Shown here piece after piece: positions 10,044-21,840 of a stretch of DNA of 64,000 nucleotides. The notes beneath the pieces were generated by a model. The model saw nothing but the letters and a program-made list of their open reading frames with translations, was not told where the DNA came from and did no database searches. The translations under genes were made by a program, and so were the position numbers. Source of the stretch: Plotosus lineatus (Eukaryota > Chordata > Actinopteri > Siluriformes > Plotosidae); the NCBI GenBank assembly GCA_024760905.1, contig CM045745.1, positions 10,787,282 through 10,851,281 on the forward strand. Reading direction: 5' to 3'. The number at the start of each line of letters is the position of its first letter. Positions within the stretch are counted from its first letter, which is position 1.

Positions 10044-10953
10044 CAGGGCTCCCAACCCAGGAAAGGACCATTTTTGTAGTCGATAAACCAAAAATGAGTA
10101 TTTTGAGCTGAAAATTAGTATTCGTAGTAGACAAAATTAATATTCAAATTAGCATTCCACAAAATTACTTATATGGACATACAGTACAGGTTATCTTTGT
10201 CAAATTTTACTGCATTTTGGATTAATAATGAAACAGCATATTTAAGAAAACCAGGTTTATTTGATGTAATTCTACTGGTGTTATAATATAGAATATAATG
10301 TCATAATTTTTATATTATGCATGACCCTGAATGATATCTGATATCAGCATGTACAAATAACAAATAAGAGAATTCAGGACAAGAAAAAAGTTCTAAAGTA
10401 AGCAAACCGGTCGCTAGCTGGATACGTCCGCCTCCCTTTATATGCGTTTTAATATCAAAAATGCACAATGCTAAATTTTGCATTGCACATGGTGCAAAAG
10501 GCCATGTATCTGTGATGCTTCTTAATAAATGAATAAGTTTGTTGAATATTCCAATAAAAATTCTCGCTTTCTTTTGTCAGCATTTTGGGTTTCCCGCAAC
10601 TGTTCAATGATTGGCTCTGGTTACCACGGAGTGTATGTAAGATAGCCGCTGATTCATGGAAATCGACCTACCTTGCTGCCGATTAACGATTCACGTGGTA
10701 AAATACAACAGTAACTTCCAATGAGATTATCGGGAGACCTGGCTTTGCCAGGAAGGTAAACATGTAAACACAGATTGAATTTGATGCAATTCATCAGAAT
10801 TATTGATAAAATATTGTTAAATAAGATCGAAAGGAGCAGATTTTCCTGAAAGTTTAAATGTCGTGTTAATGTCTGAATGAATCGTATTGCCGTATTTTAT
10901 TTTATTTTTTTTTTGTATGAATACGGATAAATTTGTACAAGTTGGCAGCCCTG
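10044..10953. mobile_element. Putative DNA transposon with termini CAGGGCTSCCAAC
   Basis: The left end cagggctcccaac is matched by the complement of gttggcagccctg at the right end, and both ends continue with related AT-rich sequence (gtatt/tacgg). No clear target duplication was found and no transposase is visible in about 910 bases, so the call rests on the termini. Confidence 0.5.
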
Positions 10954-11833
10954 CAAATACTCTTTCCTTTCTCACCTCATCAGTTGGAGGTTTAATGTAA
11001 GAAGTCCTGTCGTGATCTATAGGATGAAGACATTCTGCGTTTATTATTATTTTTCTTTCTTCCCCAATAGAGTTATTACTGTTAGGGGGATTGTGTCTTC
11101 TATAATTTAGTGCTGCACATCTTCCATTAATCACATCTGTAAAGAAATATAAACCAACACATACAGACAGAGTATCGTGGCGTTGGAAAGCAAAGTGCAG
11201 ATAATTTTATACTGTATACGGACTATAATTAATTACCCTAATGCAACTAAGTGGGGTATCAAAGGCCATTGAGATAAATTTCCCTTGTTTTGATCAGCTC
11301 ATTTCCACGAAGCCAAGCACAGCTGGTAAGCAAACACAAATGGACAGACCTGGAAAAACTTCAACCCGCAGACCAGCTGATTGACAAAACTTGGGATGTG
11401 TTTCCTGTCACAGAAACACTGCAGCGTGTGAGTCCAATAAAATTAGAGTTTCAAGGTATCGGACCTGCCCGCACACCGAAAAGATTGGCTCTCTGCTTTG
11501 CACCACAGTGACGTGGCATTGAAAGTAGATGAATAGATTTTCTCTGAGCAGTTAGAACGTGAAGCTGCATCATCTCCTGCTTGGCCTTTTAAGATGCTGG
11601 CGCTGCCGGCAGCACGAACAACTGTCATACGCAACACTCGCACTGCACTGCACCGCCATGAATCATGCTTCACGATGGTTGCGGTTGTAAAGTCGATCAG
11701 ACGTAACTCGCATAGGTTGTAAGTCGACGACTATCTGTATAAAAATGTTCTCAAACATGCTGAGCGAGTTTCCAAATCCTCCGTTGACTTTCCTTCATGA
11801 AAATACCTGAACAATGGCGGCATTTGTGTACGC
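10954..11833. other. Intron, no gene seen
   Basis: No recognisable repeat or coding segment. Confidence 0.45.
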
Positions 11834-12108
11834 CAGGGGTGTCAAACTCGTGCCATAAAGGGCCATGTGGCTGCAGGTTTTTGTTGCAACCAAGCTGCAG
11901 CACACCTGACTTTGCTCATTTAAACAAACAATTTAAGTCTTCAGGCAATTGATTGGTCAAGCTGTGTGCTCTGTACAGACACTGACCAGTCAGCTGCTTG
12001 AACATTCAGATCAGTTGATTAAATGAACCAAGTCAGGTATGCTGCTGCTTTGTCAAAACAAAAACCTGCAGCCACATGGCCCTTTATGGCATGAGCTTGA
12101 CACCCCTG
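11834..12108. mobile_element. Foldback hAT-type MITE, second copy
   Basis: Termini caggggtgtcaaactcgtgc and gcatgagcttgacacccctg are near-perfect inverted repeats, with the same internal arms as the copy at 9162 (gggccatgtggctgcaggtt, cagcacacctgactttg). No 8-bp duplication is obvious. Confidence 0.82.
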
Positions 12109-12554
12109 ATCTATTTTAAGTTCTGGATAGGCAAGATGGCAAAGGGCGGATGGCGGGATAAGTATGGTCTGCATTTTAATGATAATTTTATCAACTAAAA
12201 CCATGAAGTGGTTTTTGCTTGAATAGTTGGTCTAATATTTAAGAAGACGGCCCTATTTCACTTCCAGGATTAATTTTTTTTTTCCCAACAGTCATAGTGG
12301 TAAGAACCACATGTTGACTGTACCATGTAAAATTTTGCAAATGCTGTATTTTCTGGACTATAAGTCGCACTTTTTTCATACTTTGGCTGAAGGTGTGACT
12401 TATACTCCAGAACGACTTGTATGTGAAATTATTACATATAATTCTGTTCGTCATAAACACAAGACATAATTTCACTTGTTTATTTTTACACTCACAACCA
12501 CAAGAGGGCACTCTAGGCTTGGGTACCAGTACCTGCTCATCCACCACTGAAGAA

Positions 12555-13330
12555 ATGTCCCCAAAAAGAAAATCCTATTCTGCGGCTTACAAGCTGCACG
12601 AGTAGTGAAATATGCAGCAAAAAGAAAGTTTGGAGTGAACGAGACACTTGTGAGGGACGTGAGATTATTATTACTGCAATGAAGAAAGCAAAAAAAAGCT
12701 AATCGCGAGATGGCCACAGCTAGAGGAACGAGTTCGCACATGGGTGCTTGAGCAACGTGCTGCAGGGAGAGGCTTGTCAACAGTGCAGTTGTATCTCCAT
12801 GTACAGGTAGTAAAATTATTACATATAATTCTGTTTGTCATAATAATAATGAACATACCAAAGAGACGATTCATGGATGTGGTGAAGGAGGACATGAAGG
12901 TCGTTGGTGTAAGAGAAGAAGATGCAAAGGATAGGGTGAGATGGAGGCAGATGATTCGCTGTGGCGACCCCTGAAGGGAAAAGCCGAAAGGAAAAGAAGA
13001 AGAAGAATAATAATAATGAATATGATTTCAAATGTTTATTTTTACACTCACAACTACAAGAGGGCAGAAAAGCGGATATTATTATTACTCAACATCAGTG
13101 TTGAGCAATGTGCCGCAGGGAGAGGCTTGTCAGTAGTGTAGTTGCGTCAGCACGTCCAGGTAGTTGTCAAGGAGATGAATAGAAATGACTTTATGTGAGG
13201 ACTTTCTTGGTGTTACCACTTCATGCAACGCAACCGCCTTCTCTATCAGAGCGAGGATCACAACGTCACATAAACTGCCAGCAGATTTCCAAGCAAAAGT
13301 AGACAGTTTCCATGACTTAGCGACTTATAG
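12555..13330 (+). pseudogene. Broken pogo/Tigger transposase N-terminal half
   Basis: In shifting frames the sequence reads MSPKRKSYSAAYKL, then KFGVNETLVRD, then WPQLEERVRTWVLEQRAAGR and, after the inserted repeat, SIRARITTSHKLPADFQAK. These match, in order, the N-terminal DNA-binding and linker segments of Tigger-like transposases. Stops, frameshifts, a duplicated block and an RTE insert make it inactive, and the DDE catalytic domain is absent. Confidence 0.75.
12854..13007 (+). mobile_element. RTE LINE 3' fragment, nested
   Basis: It encodes the C-terminal RTE segment PKRRFMDVVKEDMKVVGVRE and the terminus gattcgctgtggcgacccct with gccgaaaggaaaagaag. Similar sequence taataataatgaa at 12841-12853 and 13008-13020 may be the target duplication. 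Confidence 0.8.
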
Positions 13331-13427
13331 TCCAGTACGACTTGTGTGGGGTTTGTTTTTTTGTTTTTTTTTCCTTCTTTATTATGCATTTTTAGCCAAT
13401 GCGACTTGTACTCCAGAGTGACATATA

Positions 13428-13896
13428 CCGTAATTCCCTGCCACTTCGCGTTTCTTACTTCGCGTCCCTGCAATATCGCTGGATTTCCCATCTGGAAATT
13501 AAAAAATTAAAGATTATTCAAAATTCACGAGCACTACATGTACATTCAACTACGCTACCCAACATGCTCTGTTCTCCTGCTTGATTTGAGTGTTCTCTGA
13601 TTGGCTGCGAATCCAGCAAGCTGATTGGTCAAGATTATATTTCCTAGCATCCAACACACCTTTCCTCCCTCATGAAACAATGACTGTTATTGAGCTCAGG
13701 GGAAGCACTGGGGTGTGGGAAAAATCATGCTCACCATAGTGGTGAGGGAAAAAGAAAAACCAAAATCACTGGGAGAGTATCAACACAGAAACTGGTTGAG
13801 CACGGAGCTCTTTATAGCTGATGGCTGAGTGAATTCAGGTGCGCTCTCTGGATTTCGCCTGCGGCTAACAGCCACACCCATCACCAGCGCATGCAG

Positions 13897-13933
<37 letters not shown>

Positions 13934-14266
13934 AAACACTTGTGAGCTTGGACACTAACATGATACGTACTAAAGCAAAGGCTCTGGAGGTGGCCATGGC
14001 TTTGTTATTTATAAGGCTTGCTATACAGTATTTATATATATATATATATTTGTTGTCATAAGGTGTATAATTGATTTATATATTAACACACGTTGCCTGT
14101 ATGACATTAACATGCATAGAACACTTTAAAATTAATTTCTATATAAATTTAATATAATGTATAGATGGGTGGGTGTCCTTAAGAAGTGGCAGAAATCATT
14201 TCGCGGTATTTCGCGGGAGGCGGCTGGGGCTGGTCCCCATTAACCGCAAAATAAGGAGGATTACTG
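13428..14266. mobile_element. Tigger-type element (terminus CMGTAATTCCCTGCCACTTCGCG)
   Basis: The left end ccgtaattccctgccacttc is matched by the complement of the right end aaataaggaggattactg, with TA at 13426-13427 and 14267-14268. Interior landmarks tttcgcgggaggcggctggg and attaaccgcaaaa are typical of this family. It abuts the element ending at 13427 and carries a (GA)n tract at 13902-13931. Confidence 0.75.
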
Positions 14267-15540
14267 TAGTCCGGTAAATATTTTTCTTGTGCAGGACATC
14301 CGTTTAATACAAGAGAACTTGAAGATTGCAAGTTTTTGCAAAACCCAGCAATCCCCCAACTTCGTGGTCTGCACAGTACATTTTTATTTTTTGCATTATC
14401 CTCCTAACAAACACAAAGCCAGAGTAAAACATACCCTCCTTGGCAGAGGTAATTATTTATTCAGCTGCCTGACGAGCTTCTCATTTGTTTACCTGTCGTG
14501 CTCTCTGTATTTATAACATGCATGGCCTGTCTCCAGTACTGCCCACTAGCTGACTTTACCATAGCCCAATGTTTATAAATCAGTTTCTGCTACACACAGG
14601 CAAAATGAACCAGGCCGTTCGCCTACATATTATTATTATTTACGTTCGGCTTGCCTCTTTAGGCTGCCGAGGCTGTTGAAAGAGTTCCATCTTTGGAGAA
14701 GCTCAGAATTCAGAATCGGTGTGCAGATCTCTTTAGCATTCTGAAGTGATTTTGTTGTTCTCGATGTGCAGGACAGAGCTGGAATATTCAGCAGTGTATC
14801 CTGAGTTTTTAATGATTCTGTTCATGTAATTCCTTCCTGTTCTTTGAGGAGTTTTTTCCACTCCGTATGAAATTCTCGCTTCTTATCACGATGGGCCTTT
14901 AAATGTGTTCAGAAAGAAAATCGTCGAGAATGAAAGCAAAAGAAAAGCAGATGGACAGATCGATAGACAGACACATTCATTGCACCTGCTATTCATACAG
15001 CTCCAGTGTGTTTGCTCTGTTGGAGGACTGGATATTATTGCAGGCCTGCCTCCTCTCAAAGGGCACCATGGATTCAATGTGTTGTTGAATGAGCAAATTA
15101 CGATTTTTGTTTCCGTTCAGACCCGGCTGTGTGTAGGCGGGATGTTTTTATGTCTTGCGTTTCCTTGAATCCAGCATTTGAAGTATGCTATTGTTCTGCA
15201 GAATTGATAATGACTGCATAATTGGGGTAATTTTAAGTTTCCTGTACAATTAGCTTCATTAGTGAATCAGCACAATAGTTATGCAATTTGTAATTGTGGG
15301 ATTTTGTATAGATTGTGCACTGCCGCATGGCCAGTTTGTGCACATTTTAAGCAAAGTGGTATTAAAAGCCATTTGCTTTAAATTCTTGTGTGTGTGTGTG
15401 TGTCTCTGTTTGTCCCAGATGCCACTGCTTGAGAGTCATGGGAACTTGCTTATAGGAATTTAATGTGGTTCAGGGACTTGAGCTGAAAACGAGACGGGGC
15501 AGAACATGTTGGAAACACAGTAGTGACGTATTAACAGCAT
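14267..15540. other. Intron, no gene seen
   Basis: Unique-looking sequence with no recognised repeat; a candidate for conserved noncoding DNA. Confidence 0.45.
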
Positions 15541-15562
15541 TAACTAGCTGATGGCATAAGGT

Positions 15563-15601
15563 GGGCGGGGTTTGGCTGATTAGTCCTGCATAGCTATAAA
15601 A
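15563..15601 (+). promoter_or_regulatory. GC box and TATA box in intron 1 (weak candidate promoter)
   Basis: GGGCGGGG at 15563-15570 lies 25 bases before TATAAAA at 15595-15601. The arrangement resembles a compact promoter in the sense direction, but no exon with a matching donor and no homology supports it. Confidence 0.25.
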
Positions 15602-15672
15602 CCAGGCCACTATTGTTTTTGAAGCTTGGAGCAGCCCTTGCGAGAGAATGTTTACTAAATAAGGGGCTAGTG

Positions 15673-16226
15673 CTGTGCTTTTCAATTATTTTCTGTTGCG
15701 CCCCCCCCTAGGAAGAGGGAAAACATTTCGTCCCCCCCCCCTCCATGTAAATAGGGTTATTTGTCTAAAAATTGTTATAAGTAATTCTCTGCATAACACT
15801 GTACTGTATCCTTATTAACATAATAAATCCTTATTATCATTATGGAATACAAAAAAAATGAAGAAATATAGATTATGCTGTCCCTGCCAATGTTTTCAGG
15901 CACAGTAAACACAGCGGTCTCTCCTAGTTTCTCACCGCAGAACAGTAAAGCCAAGTGCTATACATCCGCTTCATCATACATCCTCCACTTGGATTTCTGG
16001 AGACTTTCGTTTCTCTCACTGTCTCTGTCTCTTTCCGCCTTTCTTTCCGTCCCTGTTAAAAATTTCCATGGTGGGTTTATTAACTTCACTTCTTATTTTA
16101 CCTCTGGGCACACTCTGACAGTGAGGAAGTCACTGCCACCTGCTGTAGTGGATGTAGAATTACATTTTATCCTAATACGAAAAAAAAAAGCGTGCCCCCC
16201 TGAGCCCCACTATTTGAGAACCACTG
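15673..16226. mobile_element. hAT-type non-autonomous element, 8-bp target duplication
   Basis: The perfect direct repeat ggctagtg lies at 15665-15672 and 16227-16234. The termini ctgtgcttttcaattatttt and ctatttgagaaccactg are imperfect inverted repeats. The interior shows tgccacctgctgtagtggatg, also seen in inverted form in the copy at 55449. Confidence 0.88.
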
Positions 16227-16950
16227 GGCTAGTGGAATGAAATCGAATTGCTAGTCTTGAGCTCTGTTCAGTCGAATTCATAGCGACTTTCCAGGATTGA
16301 TATTTCCCATTATCTTTATAAATGGGGTGGATTAAATTTTTTTTTTAAAACTTTATTTATTTATTTTTTTTATGCAGCTTGAGGAGACAAAGTCTTTGGT
16401 TCCAGTAAAAGATTTGTTTTTGTTCGCTCTGACTGCTGTACATGAGGTGCATCTCTTGATTTACAGCTGTTTCTATAGTAACCGCAGAGCCAACAGTAGG
16501 CTTACTGAACGCCTTACAGCTCCCGAAATATTTGCACTACACAGGACGAGAAAGAATGACTTCTACACACTGTACTGCACTATATTGCTAATTTATAATT
16601 GTCTGTTTGGTCGCCAGCTCCCCTGAAGTTTAACTGATCTGGATTTTATAGTTTAATTCTGTTCAAGTCCACAAGATCCAACTGTAGTAATGTAAGGTGA
16701 AGCGTAAGATATTATTCGTATAGTGTTGTGGTGAATATTGTACTGACCTTCAGCATGTGTATGAGTTCATACTTTCCTAACCATATTGTATTTATATAAA
16801 CAAAATAATAAGAGATTATAAAATGAGGCGAAGTATGGTAGAGAGAATTCTGTGATCGAGGACTTTATGGGCATCTTTACAGTCTCTTGGAGCAAACTGT
16901 CCCAAAAAGATCAAAAAGAAACATTTTTAATTTTCTAGGTTTTTTGAAGT
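16227..16950. other. Intron, no gene seen
   Basis: Unique-looking intron with an AT-rich patch near 16340-16375. Confidence 0.45.
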
Positions 16951-17290
16951 GGGCAGTGGTGACTTGGTGGTATGGTGCTGGATTGGCAACCCTGAGGTTG
17001 GGGGTTGAAGCCCCACTGTCAACGGTTGTCACTGATGCCCCACCAGTGCACCTAACTGGGTGATTAAAGTCCGGCCATGTCTCTCACTGTCTATGGTATG
17101 AGGTTCATGTAATAGAACCATTGCTGACTTTCGACAAGAGTAGCTGCATTGTCATCAGTGTGTTCCTGCCCTGCGATGGCCTGGCAAGCTGCCCAGGGTG
17201 TACTCTGCACTCGCCCAGAGTTGAACGAGATGGGCACCAGCCTCCCTGCGATTTTAATTAGGATTAAGCCATTCAGAAAATGAATGAATA
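16951..17290 (+). mobile_element. tRNA-Ser-like SINE, L2-type tail
   Basis: Full-length, ending attaggattaagccattcag and gaatgaatag. Flanking sequences ggttttttgaagt before it and gggtttttt...gaagt after it look like an expanded target duplication. Confidence 0.9.
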
Positions 17291-17391
17291 GGGTTTTTTT
17301 TTTTGAAGTAGGAATTTTATTAAATTATCAAAGTTTATAATTTTTAAAATTTTGTCTTAATGTTATTTTCTTGGATGTTATGGCCTTGCAT

Positions 17392-17471
17392 AAGAGAAGA
17401 AGATGCAAAGGATAGGGTGAGATGGAGGCAGATGATTCGCTGTGGCGACACCTGAAGGGAAAAGAAGAAGA
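17392..17471 (+). mobile_element. 80-bp RTE LINE 3' insertion with 15-bp target duplication
   Basis: The insert runs aagagaagaagatgcaaagg through gatgattcgctgtggcgaca to aaagaagaag and matches the last coding codons and 3' end of the RTE at 48362. The perfect direct repeat gttatggccttgcat lies at 17377-17391 and 17472-17486, so the boundaries are exact. Confidence 0.93.
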
Positions 17472-17486
17472 GTTATGGCCTTGCAT

Positions 17487-18436
17487 GTCAAACAATAAAA
17501 TTTCTTTAAAAACTATAATTTGCCAAAGTATCGTTGTAGATATTAAGATTTCAGAGTTTAAACCAGTTCAATTCTAAACGTAAAGTATGTAAAATATGTG
17601 GCAAATGGATTTTTTTTTTTCCTGAAATCTCATTGTTAGAAATATTTTGTGCTAATTTACTATTGGCATAAACCTGGATTTTGGCGTGGACATTATTGGA
17701 TGGATATATTCACATGTTTGTGTAATCAAAATTTCAGACTCTGGTTCAGATATGTTTTGCTCTAAAGTTACATACCGAGAGGTACTTCATAAAAAGTGCA
17801 TCTGATTGGAAAGAGAGAGAAGTTGGAGTGGACATTTTGGACGGACACGCCCTTGCATGTATTCAGATCCACCCTGTGCAGAACAACTCTTGGATATTGC
17901 CACCAATGCATGATTTAGTTAAACGACATATGCTTATCTAATTTTAAATGCAAATGTTTTTTTATGACCAGCATCCTCGTTTGAAAATTATTTCAGTTGG
18001 AATTCTAAGATTTCAAACGGATAACTAAAAATTGTCCAAAATTTAATTTTGGTGTGTAATTTTGAAGACATGTTGATACTACTTGTTCGTTTTTTTTTTT
18101 TGTTTGTTTTTTTTGAAGGCACTCCATACTATTGTGTGTGTATTCACAGATGAGTGCTCTAGACTGTGTAAAGGCTCTTATCTGCAGAGGACAACGGCAT
18201 TTCCAAATATTTTTAAAGTAGACAGCAGCATTGCTGTGTTGTACATGCCAGGCATGCAATAATCTTTTAACTTATTGGATTGCTGTGATGCAATAATTTG
18301 ATTATCCCATGGCAAAATTATTTGATGGCTTTCTACTAATCAGAAATATCAATTAAAAAAAATCAAAAAACAAATCTCCCGAATGAATAGTATTAATTAT
18401 TTGTTTAGTTATTTTGACTAATATGTAATGCATATA
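17487..18436. other. Intron, no gene seen
   Basis: AT-rich single-copy-looking sequence with short T tracts. Confidence 0.45.
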
Positions 18437-19317
18437 CAGTGGTACCTCTTATGAAAGTTTCACCAAACGAAACGAAAAATTCAGGCTACGAAATGCATTT
18501 TCCTAAACTTTTTGTCTCTGGGTACGAAACAAGTTCACGTTACGAAAGCGCCATCTTAAAAATGCATACGCGCCATTCAAACAATGCGTGAATTGCTTTC
18601 CCCACTGGCCTTCCATTGGCTAGGAGGGAGCTGAATCTCCATAATACAGTCCTGTACCCATAATGCTTTGTGTGTGCCTTCGACCCATTGTTCAACACGT
18701 GCGTGAAGGAGAGTTGTACTGTTGGTTCGTGAGGTTTTTTTGAGTGTGCTTATTGAAGTGTTATTTTTCTATATTAATCATGAGCCCCAAGAAAGTGATT
18801 CCCGGTGGGACTGAAAAGAAGAAGCAGGCTCCGTTATCAATTAAAGTAAAACAGGAGATGATAAAAAATTTGAAAGTGGGATTCGGTTGAGTGAAATCGC
18901 AAAGCAGTATGGCCGAAACCCCTCTACAAGCGGGATAATCTTGAAGCAGAAGGAGGCCTTAAAAGCGGAGATACAGTAACGGAGGCAATTTATTTTGGAA
19001 AAAGCAACCGCCATATTTAAGGACCTCGTGAAGGAGGGTGGGTGTTCTTCAGACCAGCAACCCCCGGACTTTAAAGCATCGCATGGGTGGTTCGAGAGAT
19101 TAAAAAAAAAAAAAAAGTAAATAATTTTCTTACTTTTTAACACATATTTCATGCAAATTTGGTGTAATTTTATAATTTTTAAAGCGTTTATATGGTAGTA
19201 TTGGGAGCCTTGGAACGAATCGCGTGTTTTACATGTAAAATGCGGTTCAACTTACAAAAAATGCAGGTATGAAAAAGGTGCTGGAATGGATTAATTTTGT
19301 AAAGTGAGGTACCACTG
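18437..19317 (+). mobile_element. Non-autonomous Tigger (pogo-type) transposon, TA duplication
   Basis: Termini cagtggtacctcttatgaaa and gtaaagtgaggtaccactg are inverted repeats, flanked by TA at 18435-18436 and 19318-19319. It has 881 bases, same family as 2526 but in the opposite orientation, and keeps more of the transposase 5' end. Confidence 0.9.
18780..19111 (+). pseudogene. Tigger transposase N-terminal relic
   Basis: The frame opens MSPKKVIPGGTEKKKQAP, then shifts within the first helix-turn-helix (AKQYGRNPSTSGIILKQKEA in corrected order of frames). Near the end it reads ILEKATAIFKDLVKEGG and DFKASHGWFERLKKK, the second, CENP-B/Tc5-type DNA-binding domain. A frameshift and in-frame stops disable it; the DDE domain is lacking. 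Confidence 0.75.
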
Positions 19318-19785
19318 TATCTGTGTAACAGCAGAATTCCATGGAATCAGATATAACATTTTTAAAAATGGTTAATAATGCTGAGGAAACCCCTCCCCCC
19401 CCCAAAGTTCTTCACTTTAATTTTTTTTGCATCACTTTTAGCTTTGATGTCAGTGCATGATCATCCATGGCATTGTTGGTTCAGTTGGTGAGATTGAGGC
19501 TCAGCGACATTCTGCGTCAATGAAATTAATCAGCTGATGATCTCAATGGACTGAACCTCAATTATTACATCAATCTTTTTTCTTCCATGATGGTACAGGT
19601 ATAACAGAGTCCTAAGCATACCTTCACTGAAAGTCCGTGGGATGTGCTGGAGAAGACTTGATGGGGTGATTTGATTTTCTCATCAATTCAAATTATAAAA
19701 AACTCCACTCTGATTAGAAATAGAAATTATGATGCTGGGCAAGTTCGTCAGATTATGTCCTGTAATTAAGGCTAAAGACAACCAA
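19318..19785. other. Intron, no gene seen
   Basis: No recognised element. Confidence 0.4.
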
Positions 19786-20270
19786 AAAAAATACCTCACT
19801 ACTTCGTGCTTCAATTCATGCAGCTTCAGTGCATCGCATTTAAAAAAAAAAAAAATTAAGTATTCATCAAATTAAAAAATAAGGAAATTAAGGATGAATA
19901 AGGGGAAAAGTTGAGGAAAATGCCGCAAAAACAATGCCAAATTATGCAAAAAAAAAACTAAACGAACAAAAAACTACCCAAAACCTCTCATCAAAACTGG
20001 TTACATTTTTGTGAGGTGTGTATCTGAGTGCATGCACGGGCATCTGCATGAGTGTGTGTCTGTATGTGTGTGTATTTATATTTTATTTACATCTTGTGCA
20101 TTATTTTTAATGTTTAATTGTTATTATAAGCATGTATAGCATTGAATATGTATTTAGTGATATTATTTTCACATACATGTACGTACATATCAGTCAGGGG
20201 GGTTTGGGCGGTGATCCTACTTTGCGAAATTCGATAGTCCCAATTAACAGCGGAAAATGAGGAATCCCTG
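19786..20270 (+). mobile_element. Tigger-type MITE (terminus CAGGGATCCCTC family)
   Basis: The proximal end is slightly eroded (tacctcactacttcgtgct), followed by cttcagtgcatcgcattt, gaaaatgccgcaaaaacaa, ttattataagcatgtatagc and the terminus aaatgaggaatccctg with TA after it. Confidence 0.82.
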
Positions 20271-21017
20271 TATTACAATGAGTGACTTTTTTTTTTTTTT
20301 TTTTTGGCTGGGAAGTGTATATACAAAATATTATACAGCATGACTATTGTTATGATATCAGTAGCTTTCTGAGTAATGTGGTTAAAATAGGGCCAAATTC
20401 GGTGATGGTTGTTGTGTGTTTGCACTTTAAGTATGATTTATTTTTCCCTAAAGTGACCTTCATTAATTTATAACTCATTGTCTGAGAGCAAACTGAACAT
20501 GAGCATTAAAGTAGAACAATAAAAAAGAAAAAGATAATGTTCCAGTATTTCTGCAGCTTACTTATTAACAGTGTGAACTAGCGTGCGCATGCTGATGGGG
20601 CTCATATAAAGCAAATGGAATTGGATAATGTTGGTGTGAATAGAGATTTAAGTTTGTTGGACTTTGTTAGAATACACATGTACAACACAGCACAATGCAA
20701 GGATATAATCTTCCATCTGAAACAAAATATTTGCTTGTATTGAGTTCTCATAATTACTGCATGCGAGTGATGACTCATAAGCATTAACTAAAGAGTGAGA
20801 AGTGAAAGTTTGTTTATTTATTCATTTTGTCTATCCTGAGGTATTGAGCTCTTGTCTTTTACCATGTCCTGTATCGCTGTCGTGTAAATATCAGGTTATG
20901 CATAAGTGAAAACCTTGTTTTCAACCTGGTACCAAAGGAACATGAAGAGGTTCTATCAGAAATAAGACCGGTGGTTCTTGACATCCACAATTTGAATCAT
21001 AGATTGAAAATTAAATA
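20271..21017. other. Intron, no gene seen
   Basis: Unique-looking, with a T tract at about 20288-20305. Confidence 0.45.
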
Positions 21018-21751
21018 CAGTGGTACCTCACCTTACGAAATTAATCTGTTCCAGAGCCTGTTTCTTAATCTGTATTTTTCGTAAATTGTACCGCATTTTA
21101 CATGTAAAACGTGTGATTCTTTCCAAGGCCCCCAATACTACCCCCTAAACGCTTTTAAAAATTATAAAAGCATTCCTTTAAGACCTCCTTCTGATTCAAT
21201 ATCGTACCGATGGTAGACGGGTTTGGCCATATTCCTTTGTGATATCACTCAAGCCCGTTTCTTCTTCTCACTCACCGCGGAAATCACATGTGCGTGTGTG
21301 CATATGTGTGGCTTGACCATGTCTTCCTAGCAGAATTATAATCTTACAAATGTTTATGGAAGGTTAAAAGCCTGAGTCAAGAAATAAAGCATGAAACAAC
21401 AGTAACTCTGTTCTTTACACGAAAAACATTATGGGAGATACAGCTACATAATAGCCAATGGGAGGGAGCTGCGTCATCCCTCCTAGCCAATGGGAGGCCA
21501 ATGGGGCGGGATGTTGAGAGATAGCCAATAAGAGGGAGCTGTGTCATCCCTCCTAGCCAGTGGGAGGCCAGCGGGGCAGAATGTATGAACGTCATTGATG
21601 GGAGGGTAGCTCATGCATGGTTTGAATGTTTGAATGGTGTGTTTGTTTGGCGTGTTTCGTAAGGAGAACTTGTTTCATATACAGAGACAAAAAATTTTGG
21701 AAAATGTTTGTTTTTCGTTTGCTGAGATTATCGTAAGGTGAGGTACCACTG
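21018..21751 (-). mobile_element. Non-autonomous Tigger transposon, TA duplication
   Basis: Termini cagtggtacctcaccttacg and cgtaaggtgaggtaccactg are perfect 20-base inverted repeats, with TA at 21016-21017 and 21752-21753. The minus strand keeps part of the helix-turn-helix (EYGQTRLPSVRY-like remnant region) and four CCAAT motifs with a GC box near 21450-21560. Its proximal half and 88 bases of flank recur inverted at 59567-60314. Confidence 0.9.
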
Positions 21752-21840
21752 TATTCAGTTCAGAGTAATTAGTAATACCAGTGTTTGACATTTGAGTGAA
21801 TTGAGAATTTAAAGGTATTTGAGCTCAATGTCACTTTTTT

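Larger units (their letters stand above)
12343..13427 (+). mobile_element. Tigger-type transposon with internal tandem duplication and RTE insert
   Basis: The left end carries ctggactataagtcgcac and the right end gcgacttgtactccagagtg. A block containing attacatataattctgtt, tttatttttacactcacaac and gcagggagaggcttgtca occurs twice (from about 12424 and again from about 12812), the second time interrupted by an RTE fragment. A broken pogo-like transposase spans the interior. Confidence 0.7.

Noticed and set aside
18780..19111. Host DNA-binding protein gene
   Set aside because: It lies between Tigger inverted ends with TA duplications and has frame breaks; it is a transposase relic.
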